Source of the DNA: Phymatolithon calcareum
Taxonomy: Eukaryota; Rhodophyta; Florideophyceae; Hapalidiales
Assembly: GCA_977006965.1 (NCBI GenBank)
Contig: OZ345358.1
Location: 496,001-560,000, forward strand
Direction of reading: 5' to 3'
Length of the DNA stretch: 64,000 bases
The translations under genes and the position numbers were made by a program. Below are positions 41,530-50,659 of the stretch, piece by piece. Positions within the stretch are counted from its first letter, which is position 1; each line of letters begins with the position of its first letter. The notes beneath the pieces are model-generated. The model did not search any database, had not been told where the DNA came from, and saw only the letters and a program-made list of their open reading frames with translations.

Positions 41530-42597
41530 TCAGGTCAACGAGATCGTCGACGAAAACTTATCTTGCAGGTATCCAGTAACAAACTCATCCTTACTGATAA
41601 ACCCATTCCTTTTGCCACCCAAATTCCAGAAAGCAATCAGCGCATGAGGATGAGCAATGTCCACGCCGAGCGATCGGAGGGCATCCTGAAACTCCCTGAC
41701 ACCTATACGTCCGTCTCTGTTCCGATCCACTTGCTCAAATGCTTTCGTCGCGTCATCATAATCACCGAGTATGCCATTCAAGGAGGGAAAAGAACTTTCA
41801 TTTCCAATGTACGTCTCCTGATTTACCATGCCGCTGGTATTGCCCGGAAAGCTGTGTTGTAGCACATCCGTAGCAGGAGCGCCCTCATTGAGCTGGAAGG
41901 TGGACTGATCTAGAGCATCCGCGTTCTGAACAGACAGAAATTGATCGTGAACAGCCGGTGTATCCTCGTAAGGCACATTGACCTCAGGGTAACTCGCCTG
42001 CACAGGAATTCGCAGGTTAGCGGGCACTCTGACTGGTACATACATGATTCCGTAGCCCGATTGGCAAAAGCAGGGATGATGCGCTTGAGCATGGTGCACC
42101 AACAATGGATTGATTTGAGGTATAAATTGCCCTTGTTGCTCCATGGAAGGGAGCTGACTTCCGTTGGCTGTTAGGCGTTGGTTCACTGTGGAGGCGGGGT
42201 ACATTGCGGGCATTCCATGGGATGAACGGAAGTTCAAAATAGGATGATCGTGAACGTGATTCACGTTCAAGGCGGGCTGTGCAATGCGTTGAGCTTCCTC
42301 GATTTCGAGCTCAGGACCATTGGGTTGGGCATCTGTGGAGACCGGCGGTGCAAAATGTTCCGCGGTGTTGCCAGAATGAGTCGCGCACTGCGTTCTTGGG
42401 AATGGCAGTGCATGGCCCCAGGGTCTTATCCTTGGCAAACTTTGAGTTGGAGAAGACTCTGGTACATGCGCGGGGCCATGTGAAGCGCGAGTATGGGCTT
42501 GGGGCGATTGCGCAGAGCTCGCAAGCCCGAAACGATCATCGTTACAAGATTGTGAGTTCGGTTCCTGCGCCGAATCGGATGTTCCCAATAGCGCCAT
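41530..42597 (-). CDS. EF-hand protein, paralogue 2
   Basis: A 355-residue protein from the ATG at 42597, aligned end to end with the copy at 22734-23801 without gaps. The first EF-hand loop at 291-302 is DRNRDGRIGVRE and remains canonical. The second loop at 327-338 reads GGKRNGFISKDE and has lost a further ligand (Asn to Lys), so calcium binding there is even less likely. The Pro/Gln/His-rich N-terminal region shows most of the scattered substitutions. Both frames remaining open suggests that both copies are, or until recently were, under selection. Function is unknown beyond probable calcium sensing. Confidence 0.85.
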   Translation of the reverse strand: MALLGTSDSAQEPNSQSCNDDRFGLASSAQSPQAHTRASHGPAHVPESSPTQSLPRIRPWGHALPFPRTQCATHSGNTAEHFAPPVSTDAQPNGPELEIEEAQRIAQPALNVNHVHDHPILNFRSSHGMPAMYPASTVNQRLTANGSQLPSMEQQGQFIPQINPLLVHHAQAHHPCFCQSGYGIMYVPVRVPANLRIPVQASYPEVNVPYEDTPAVHDQFLSVQNADALDQSTFQLNEGAPATDVLQHSFPGNTSGMVNQETYIGNESSFPSLNGILGDYDDATKAFEQVDRNRDGRIGVREFQDALRSLGVDIAHPHALIAFWNLGGKRNGFISKDEFVTGYLQDKFSSTISLT

Positions 42598-43162
42598 GGT
42601 GGGCCTGCGTTTCACGATTGTGCCATTAGGAGTTGAGTGCCAGAGAATCCAAGGAGGGTTTATAATGCTCGTACCCGTATGCAGCGAGAGGAAAATAAGG
42701 CAATAAAAGATAGTGCTTTGGAGCGGGAGGACTACTAGTACTGTAGCTCATCCGCGCGGTACAGTGCATTCTTCCACGCGGATGAGCCGCGACGGAACCT
42801 CATGATGACAAACAGAACACAGCAGTTTGCCAATTCTTTTTTTCCTAGATTTTCAAAAATATCTTTGTGCATTGTTTCCTAGATTTCGGACAGTGAACGC
42901 TGAGACCATGATCACCATGGTCTGGGATTCTCGCCAGCGTTCACCTTGATGGTCCAACGGCCAGTTGGCAAAGTCGAAACATCTCATTGGTGACACATAG
43001 CATGTCGTCTTAGTGTTACGCAAATGCCACATTTCTTACGCATCGGGGGAGTTTCGCGATGTGGAATATGACGAATTTCTCGTTTCGAACCCTGTTTCCC
43101 CGCACGAATACTGCCGGAAATACTGTACGATTGACTTCGTCATAGCCACGTGCCGATACTTG

Positions 43163-43477
43163 GGAAGACATGAGGACATAAGGGAAGCAACAAAGGATAT
43201 TGAATATCTCAAGATTTATGAAGACTTGCGACAAGCCCTTCAGAAAGCCCAGGAGGGATCTGTCACGAAGAAGAGGAGTAGAGAAGAAATAATTAATGAA
43301 TGGGAAAAGGAAGAAGGCAGATCTATGAAGATTCCTATTGAAGGCAATCTACCAGGGATCCTTTACATAAGAGAACGAACGGCACGTTTAAAGTGCCTAA
43401 GGTTGACATTCATCCGAGCACCCCTTTGGAGATAATCAGTATTGGGTGTCTACGGTAGGATTACCGCGGTGATCGAA
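43163..43477 (+). mobile_element. LINE C copy C4, left part
   Basis: Codes for DIREATKDIEYLKIYEDLRQ to LKCLRLTFIRAPLWR, followed by a stop. It is cut by a LINE Y insertion and resumes at 44256-44290 with the matching word ttacaacgtactctag. The first bases (gaagacatgaggacat) also end unit 1 at 24424-24439, so this LINE C was present before the duplication. Confidence 0.82.
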
Positions 43478-43488
43478 CTAGTCGCCTT

Positions 43489-44244
43489 TCTTTTCTTTCT
43501 TTATGCAGGTTTCGGAGTTTTTGAAAAACTCTCCATCCTTACGGCTACCGTAGACTATAACAGATACGTGTGGTACTTGATGTCAGCACAGCTCAAAGCC
43601 GCACAAAGTGCAGAGCTTCGGGGAGCTTAACACAAAATCTCTACGCAGCCAATCTTCAGCCGCCGTCCTTCAAAGGGATGACCAGGGTTGGAAACTATTT
43701 AGGATGCCCATGGTAGCTGGTCATCTCCTTCTGTTCTCTCTTCCAGCTTCCTTGAGCATTGCGGCACACCATTCAGGGCGGAATCCATGTACTACCAAAC
43801 TATCAGAAGGTGATAATCATCTCGCATGGGGATGCCGTAGAACAGCTCTTGCCGTTTCAAAAAACCCTGCATTGGAGTTGGTAAAAATTCCTGACTCTGC
43901 TCTTGTCTCCTTCCTGTTACGCACAGGTGGACGCATGGCCGGACCGGTTATGATAGCCGGCCTGTATCAAATCCTCTTAAATTCGCAAGATTTCTTCGAA
44001 ATCCGGCGACGGCGGGGTGAGTCTGGCATTTCGAGCGTGGCGAATTCTCGATTTGCCGAGTCCCAGGTGGGCGCGTTTGCGATCGCGCGAGCCATTTCCG
44101 GCGGGATTACCGCCGAAACAAGCGCTTTGTGCAGTTAGATCGCTGCGGCCACGTGCGCCGGTGCGGGCACGGGAGCCCGCGCCGGAAACTTGTCTTGATT
44201 CGCTTGTGGTCCATTCGGCCCGGTCAGCCTCTCTTATGTTCTCC
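43489..44244 (-). mobile_element. LINE Y, longest copy
   Basis: Flanked by ctagtcgcctt at 43478-43488 and 44245-44255, with an aaag-type tail. The minus-strand 5' part is GC-rich and opens an Arg-rich frame (for example SGAGSRARTGARGRSDLTAQ) that stops before the 3' half. No reverse transcriptase, endonuclease or other domain is recognised, so Y could be a non-autonomous element or only the end of a longer LINE. Confidence 0.82.
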
Positions 44245-44255
44245 CTAGTCGCCTT

Positions 44256-44290
44256 ACAACGTACTCTAGTGTCTATGAGATGAACACCCT
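44256..44290 (+). mobile_element. LINE C copy C4, right part
   Basis: A short continuation of the LINE C frame after the LINE Y insertion. It ends where the duplicated LysM block begins. Confidence 0.6.
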
Positions 44291-44299
44291 CAATTGAGG

Positions 44300-44945
44300 A
44301 GATACAGTTTGGGTCTTCGAGGACGCCGCGATTGGCTTCGAAGATCCTCATGTACGCCATCGGGTTGTTGTACACGTGTTGGGCAATTGTACACAAAGTG
44401 TCTCCTGGTTGCACTTCGTAGACGTCATATACGTTCACAGCATCTTCTGGGATAGCCGTTCAGGCAACCGGCGAGATCGAGACGGACGTGGATTGTGCCG
44501 TCACTAGCACATACATGTTCACGAGGTCTTCTACGGTCTTGTCTGCTTCACTGAGCGCCGCGGTTAGCTTATCGATTTCATCGGTCCCGTTTCTCGAAAG
44601 AAAGGCAACCGTCTTCGACTTTAGACGTGACGCTCCACTTGCACCGTTGTTTCCGAGAAACGATGCATCAAAGAGTCTTACCCGATCATGGCAGTCTTTC
44701 GCAATCTTGGCGAGTCCTTCGAAGCGCTCCTTGTGCAGGTCGACAAGCTCCGAATGTGACTCAGACGCGGTAGAGTTGACCTCCTTTTGCAGAACAGCAA
44801 GCGCTTTCTGGATTCTTAAAGTCTTCTCTTCTAGGTTAGTGAACTTGTCGCGCAATTCTTTGGACCTTTGCATGCGGCTTTTAAGATCACTGATGATCTT
44901 CGAGGTCAAGTCAAAAAGGCTGATGGCCAAACCAGTGCCTTCCAT
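44300..44945 (-). pseudogene. LysM-domain protein pseudogene
   Basis: Second copy of the gene at 4010-4690 with its upstream region, together spanning about 44300-45235. The ATG at 44945 and the first 161 codons are nearly unchanged. A CGA codon for Arg has then become TGA (44458-44460), just before the LysM domain. The 3' end is also lost: the duplication stops after DPNCI, removing the last LysM strand. A truncated N-terminal protein could still be made, but no LysM product can. Confidence 0.93.
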
Positions 44946-45092
44946 GGTTAAGGGCGAGAAAAAGACGACTGCTGGAACGGTTTCGTGGAAACACCATGAT
45001 TGTTTCGTTTGTTATCACCGGCATGCTGGGCCGATTATGTCCCGAAGAGCTCCAGAAGGAATCTGAAATGGCCCGAAGTGTCATCATTTTGA

Positions 45093-45173
45093 GGAATAAT
45101 TTGGGCACTTTTCACTCCTTCGGGAGACATATCCCATGTCTCCTGCCGGAGTAAAAAGTGTCCAAATTATTCC
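45093..45173. repeat. Nested hairpin, second copy
   Basis: Same nested inverted repeat as 4848-4928, in the same place upstream of the LysM pseudogene. The stem is preserved. Confidence 0.75.
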
Positions 45174-45272
45174 CCGAAATATTATTCCAGCGGTGTGACA
45201 TATCCCAATACTCCCGCTGGCAACTCCCAGACTGGTGCCGGAGACATGCATCAGGATCTTTAAGTCGCTAAT

Positions 45273-45770
45273 TATAACGACTTATTATTATGATATTGTC
45301 GTTATGATATTTTATTGGAATTTTGTTGGAACTTTTAAATGTTGGAATGGAATTTTTACTTTACTTTTAAGTTTTAGTTTTGTTTCTTGGTCAAGAGGTA
45401 CTAGACTTAATGTCCTTGAGACACTCTTTGACCTTACTCGGAGTGGTTTGCGCCGCTTTAGTCTTGCCTTCTCTAGCAAAGTGCGACGTCGGTTCGTCTT
45501 ATATAGACGATGGTCGCATCTTCCATTCTAAACTAAACCTATTTCTACATATAAAAAGCGCTATTTAGATTCCACTAGACGATTGGGTGATGGAATCTAA
45601 AACTGACCAATAGGAACGCGAATGATTGAAACTTTGAAATGACACTTGTAGCACTCGTGTATTTGCATACGTGGCATTTTGCAGTACATGTGTAACATTT
45701 ACTGTAATGCGCTACGTATCAGTCATAATTGTAGTACAAGTGTAAGCAGTGTAACAGTGAAATCGTTACA
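45273..45770 (-). mobile_element. Ty3/gypsy 3' LTR
   Basis: On the minus strand the LTR begins tgtaacgattt at 45770, just after a purine-rich tract (agaacgggaggatt) that would be the polypurine primer. It ends near 45273 at cgttata, probably cgttaca before mutation. A related fragment lies at 24443-24560. No 5' LTR is seen on the other side of the pol relic. Confidence 0.7.
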
Positions 45771-45808
45771 AATCCTCCCGTTCTATTCTGTATTCGTCCT
45801 CGAATACT

Positions 45809-48265
45809 CTAAGTTTCGGGGTTTAGAAGGTCGGATATTTTCATGAAATTCTTAGCGGCGGTGCTTGTTGGATTGGCTATGGTTCGGTCGAAGGTATCAG
45901 GTACTAAACGTTTCAGTCGAGATATATGGAATGTATCGTGAATTGCTCCAAGTTGTTCAGGTATTTCCAATTTATACGCTACACCGTTTGCGTGTTTCTT
46001 GAGGATTTTCAAGGGTCCAAGAAACTTTGGTGCTAACTTTTTAACTCTACCAGATTTGAGCGATAGATTCTCAGTTGAAAGCATCACTTGATCACCTAGT
46101 TCAAATTCTTCATCATTCCTCTTACTGTCAACGTGGTCAGCATTGCGTAAATTAGCCTCCTCCATTGCTAATTTTGCAAATTTGGTTGCTTCATTGATTT
46201 CTTTCAGAAATCGTTTTGAATTTCTATTCTTAGTACTTTCATCACTGAATAAGATATCAGAGATTGAAATTGGGTTTTGTCGATATTCTAAGAAGAAAGG
46301 AGAGTACTTCGTATTATCTTTAACGTGATTATTGTACGCGAAATCGAGACCTGGAAGATATTTGCTCCAATCTTTCTGTGTGTAACTGACAAAACATCTT
46401 AACATTTCTTGCAATGTTTTAAAAGAACGCTCTGGCTGTCCATCGGTTTGTGGGTGAAAGGCAGTCGAAAGATTTGAATGAATCTGAAGGAGTCGCATGA
46501 GTTCTTTCCAGAAGTTGGCAGTGAACCTTGCGTCTCTATCAGATATGATTGTTCTTGGTAGACCATGGTTTTTGTATATTTATTTATAGAACACTTTTGC
46601 CGTGTCTTCTGCTTTGTGCTTAGCTGGAAGAGAGATAAAATGTGCTCTTTTAGATAGTTTATCGACAACTACTAAGATTGCTGTCATATTATCCTTCGTT
46701 TTTGGTAATTTAAATATGAAATCCATTGAAATTTCTTCCCACTTGCGTTCGGCTGGTGGAAAAGGTCTTAGTTTTCCTAACTTCAATTGGTTAGAAGCTT
46801 TGGATTCCTGACATTTTTGGCATGAAGTTACATATTTTTTGACATCACTTCTTTGTGTAGGCCAGTAGAAGTGTCCTTTAAGTAGGGTGAATGTTTTATT
46901 CTCACCTCTATGTCCTCCTAATAGAGATTCATGATTATCATGCATAACTGTTTTCCTTATTTCACCTTCAGGTATACAAAGTCTGTTTTCAAAGTACAAC
47001 CTTTTTCCCTTTTTCATATACGGTTGTTTCACATTATCCCATTTTTCCTTAATATAATTATCCCTTTTGTAATCTTTTTCAAGATTATTCAATATTTTGT
47101 CACTTATTTTCACTTTAAGAAATCGACAAAAGTTCACGAATAACATCCGTTGATTTTTGATGAACTTCATTACGTTTACGTGAAAGTGCGTCGGCGACGA
47201 TATTCGATTTTCCGTTAATATACTTAATTGAGTAGTTCAACTCTTGCATAAACTCGACCCATCTCGCTTGTTTTCTTGATAATGTTTTTTGAGAATCTAA
47301 ATATTTCAGTGGATGATGGTCGGTTAAGATTGTAAATTTTGATCCATGAAGGTAAGATCTCCATGTTTGCAATGCGTGTATTATCCCAAGAAGTTCCTTC
47401 TCAGGAGTACTATAATTTTGTTCTGCTAAACTTAATTTTTTGGATGCATACGCTACAGGTCTGCATTCTTTTTCATCTGTTTGTGTGAGTACTGCACCAG
47501 TTCCTGTATCTGAAGCATCAGATGTTACTTCGTATTATAGACTCGGATCAGCACATTTTAGAACTGGGGCGTTACTTAGAGTTCTTTTTAAAGATTGAAA
47601 AGCATCGTTTTCTAACTTCCCCCCTTTGAAAGAAGTCTTTTTTCTGGTTAAATTCGTTAAGGGTGCTGCTAATTTAGCAAAATCCTTTACGAATTTCCTA
47701 TAGTAGTTACATAGTCCTAAGAAACTCTGGACTTGTTTTACATTATTTGGTGCTTCCCAATTATTGATTGCCTCAACCTTTTTAGGGTCAACTTTGATTC
47801 CATCTTCGCTGATTCTATGTCCCAAGTATTCAACTTGAGTCTTGAAGAATTTGCACTTGGATTTCTTCGCATACAATTAATTTTTCCTTAGTATGCCGAG
47901 AGTAATTTCCAAATGTTTGAAATGTTCTTCTTCACTTTCGCTGTATATTAAAATATCATCCAAATATACTAGGATAAATTTATCTAGATACGGTCGGAAG
48001 ATATTATTCATTAAGGTTTGAAAACATCCTGGAGCTCCACTTAATCCAAACGGTTACAAGATATTCAAACTGTCCATAGCGTGTTCGGAATGCAGTTTTT
48101 TCAATATCAGATTTTTTTATACGAATTTGGTGATAACCACTTCTTAAATCGAGAGTGGAAAAGAATTTTGCTCCACTTAATTGGTCCCAAACTTCGTCTA
48201 TGCGAGGAAATGGAACTTGATTCCGAATTTTTTTGTTTGTTGAGTGCTCTGTAATCTATACACAT
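45809..48265 (-). pseudogene. Ty3/gypsy pol relic (RT, RNase H, integrase)
   Basis: Read from right to left: an RT start ([15 protein letters not shown] at about 48290-48240), then frameshifted RT, then KSKCKFFKTQVEYLGHRIS and FLGLCNYYRKFV (47876-47535), RNase H (TILTDHHPLKYL, NIVADALSR at 47372-47115), the integrase zinc region and core (GGHRGENKT, YWPTQRSDVKKYVTSCQKCQ, WEEISMDFI), and the integrase end (STAFHPQTDGQPER to FHISRLKRLVP, stop 45809). Several frameshifts and stops divide it. No chromodomain follows the integrase. The 5' part, gag and 5' LTR, is missing; sequence changes abruptly at about 48265. AT-rich compared with its surroundings. Confidence 0.88.
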
Positions 48266-48269
48266 ACGG

Positions 48270-48985
48270 AGAGTTCCATCCCGCCGGTGCTTCTTCCTCT
48301 TCTCAGCGCTCTGCACGACGACGCTCCAGCTCTCATGGTCGTCGCGCGAATGCGACCACAAGCATTTCCACCAGTCAGGCTACTCGCCCGCCTAATCGCC
48401 AGACCGGGCGTCTGTCTTCAGGGTGCTACCGCTCTTAATAGTAGTGTATACAACTCTATAATATAGACACTACTTGCTGTATTTGTTTCTTGTTTGGTTC
48501 TCTCTTGCTAGCAATTGTTGTTGTGGCACTACTTGCTAATTGCTGTAGCTGTCCCTTGCTGTTGATATTTCATTTGCAGTTATCTTGCTGATAAATATGT
48601 CTTGCTGAAAAAAGTTGTCCCTTAAATTGTAACTGCGTTCCCATATAAAGTTGCAATAGTTTATGTTACTAGGAAAGTTGCAAGCAGATCCGGCTGTGAG
48701 GTAATGCCGAAATAACCCTATGGGTAATTGCAACAGTTGCGACCACAGGAAAAGTGTTTCTAGCAAACCACATACCTTTTGTTCGGACGTGCAGATATGC
48801 GGACGGAGGTCGCCGCTGTTAATATAAGATACTAGAAGTTAAGTAGATGTCCCCCAGGACGCAAAGCCTAACAGCGGGAACACCAGAAGCGAACCCACAA
48901 GAACAACACATAGAAGGAAGGACGGTCTAGGGCCCAAACTTTCCCCACCGCATATGGCAGGAGGTAAGTTTTCAACGGTCTACAC
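48270..48985. other. Unassigned stretch with CTTGCT repeats
   Basis: Plus-strand 48290-48438 has a Ser/Arg-rich open frame (RSARRRSSSHGRR) of unknown origin. At 48473-48606 the hexamer cttgct occurs six times. No domain or known repeat is recognised. Confidence 0.45.
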
Positions 48986-48989
48986 AATG

Positions 48990-49066
48990 GAAGGTACCTA
49001 CTGAGGATGCTTTGCTCGTATATTTGTAAGACTGTGAGCCTTTTAAATAAACTTCAATTAAAAACT
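48990..49066 (+). mobile_element. LINE A-like 3' tail
   Basis: Reads ctgaggatgctttgctcgta and ends ccttttaaataaacttc plus an A-rich run, parallel to the LINE A ends elsewhere. Diverged and probably old. Confidence 0.65.
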
Positions 49067-49079
49067 AGGATTCTTGTTT

Positions 49080-49440
49080 TTGTGGACGCGAGAAAGCACG
49101 AGCTGCGTTCACGTAACTGACGTAAGAAAATGTGAACTTGGACGGATAAATATTTAATCGTTCACCTGGAATTGAGCATTTTCTGCGCTCCTATCACTTT
49201 CATTCAAAACGAGTTCTAATGGCCAGATGTTCTTCCCAAGCTGATCAACCTTCAATTTTTAAAACCTGATACAAAAAATAAGTAGGAAGCTTAAATTCGA
49301 TTGTTAATTTTGATGTGAGGAGGATTTCATAAGTTGTAAATCACTACATTATTCTGCAGAGAGGAGAAAAATAAGTTAGTTTTTGTAAAGAATTTGAGCA
49401 GGGGAAGAGGAAAAATAAGTTTTTTCTCACTTAAATTTTG
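49080..49440 (-). repeat. Repeat, inverted relative to 57013-57360
   Basis: Read on the minus strand this block matches 57013-57360, from aaatttaagtgag to cgcgtccacaaaaacaa, with scattered changes. No coding region. The element type is not known. Confidence 0.7.
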
Positions 49441-49611
49441 TTCGGAGGTAAGAACAAAATAAGATTTTTTCCAATATTTTGAAGACGTGAACAAAAAATG
49501 ACAGCAGTCTGGGCGTGGACCGCTTTTTTATCGTTTCGGTTCGTAATGGTCCAGTGAAAGAGTCATTTTTGTACTTTGTGTAGGAACTTCCAATGGCGAG
49601 TCGTACGTGTA

Positions 49612-49696
49612 CCGTAAGCCGGGATAACAAGTGTGTAAAAAGTACTCCGGCCTGGTACTCTTACGTTTTACATTCATTTGTTATCCCGGCTTACGG
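49612..49696. repeat. Hairpin with perfect 19-base arms
   Basis: ccgtaagccgggataacaa at 49612-49630 is the exact reverse complement of 49678-49696, and the inner sequence pairs partly as well. One arm recurs near 50349-50367, suggesting a mobile fold-back element. Confidence 0.8.
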
Positions 49697-49779
49697 AACT
49701 CATCTCCTTATTGTTCCGCAATACCACTGGAGAGAAATAAACCTTGGCGATATACTTTACGACCGGTGTTTTGAATGAG

Positions 49780-49970
49780 CTCGTAGCGCTCCAGCGATCA
49801 ACAGAAATGGACTAAGAGATTGAATGTGCATACAAAAGACTTACTCGTGCCTTCTCCGGAAGAGAAATTCGAATTAAGGAGATTTAGGAGAATAGAGTTT
49901 TGGAAGAGAGAAGCGGCCCTGTTTCTCAAATTGAGGTTTTGGGAGCTTTTAAATTAAAACATATTTCGTT
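49780..49970 (+). mobile_element. LINE C copy C5, 3' tail
   Basis: Diverged LINE C end with the words gtagcgctccag, ggaagagaaattcgaattaag and ttttgggagcttttaaatta. Coding broken. Confidence 0.7.
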
Positions 49971-50659
49971 GATCTCTTTGGGAGATTATGTCCTTTGAGA
50001 GGCTATTTATCGCGTATTCGATAGCATGTTTCAAACACTGGTCTGTGAGCTCGATAATGGAGAGCTATACTCGATCAAGACAACATCCGACCAATAAGCA
50101 GCGAAGATGTCATTCCGAAATGCAGGCGCAGAATATGGAAAATTATTATAATACTTGTCATCGATTCAAAGTCGTTTGGGTGGCATACTGTCTCGCTCTT
50201 CATGTAACACCAATTAGGAGCTTTTTATCGTATGGCGAGATAACCAATGTAAATAAAACATAAGAGTACTAGGCCCAAGTGCTTACAATAGGCCAAAGGG
50301 ACTATTGCACCCACGAAGGCCCCGTACGAGTACGTTTTACACTTTTGCTATCCCGGCTTACGGGAGACATACCACTTGCTGTAGACCAACGCGCCTTCTT
50401 GAAAAGTACAAGTTGTTTGCCAATGGAAATTCCCACATAAAGTACAAATATGACTCTTTCGCTCGAGCAGGCTGGTAACTAAAATGGAACCCAAATCAGA
50501 ATATTGTTCGAATTTAAATACTGAAGCGATTTGTCATAGTCTCCGATTTTAGCGCACAACGGCTCCCTTCTCCTTCCCGGACCGTTGAAAGGGCTCTCTC
50601 TCCTTCTCCTTCTCCTTCTCTCTGGAAACTTGGAAAGGAACCGAGGGCTTCTGTGTATC
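49971..50659. other. Intergenic debris
   Basis: No gene. Holds a small relic of the P450-upstream block (ggcatactgtctcg at about 50181) and one arm of the 49612 hairpin near 50349. Confidence 0.45.

Larger units (their letters stand above)
24665..43190. repeat. Tandem segmental duplication, unit 2
   Basis: Collinear with unit 1 (8055-24450). It is longer because it gained two S-type insertions, LINE A tails, LINE B, an inverted block and a solo LTR. It has also lost about 0.8 kb at the LINE D/A junction and about 100 bases inside LINE A. Confidence 0.85.

Noticed and set aside
45840-45960. Chromodomain at the end of the gypsy integrase
   Set aside because: The sequence after FHISRLKRLVP is short and ends at 45809 without chromodomain aromatic residues.
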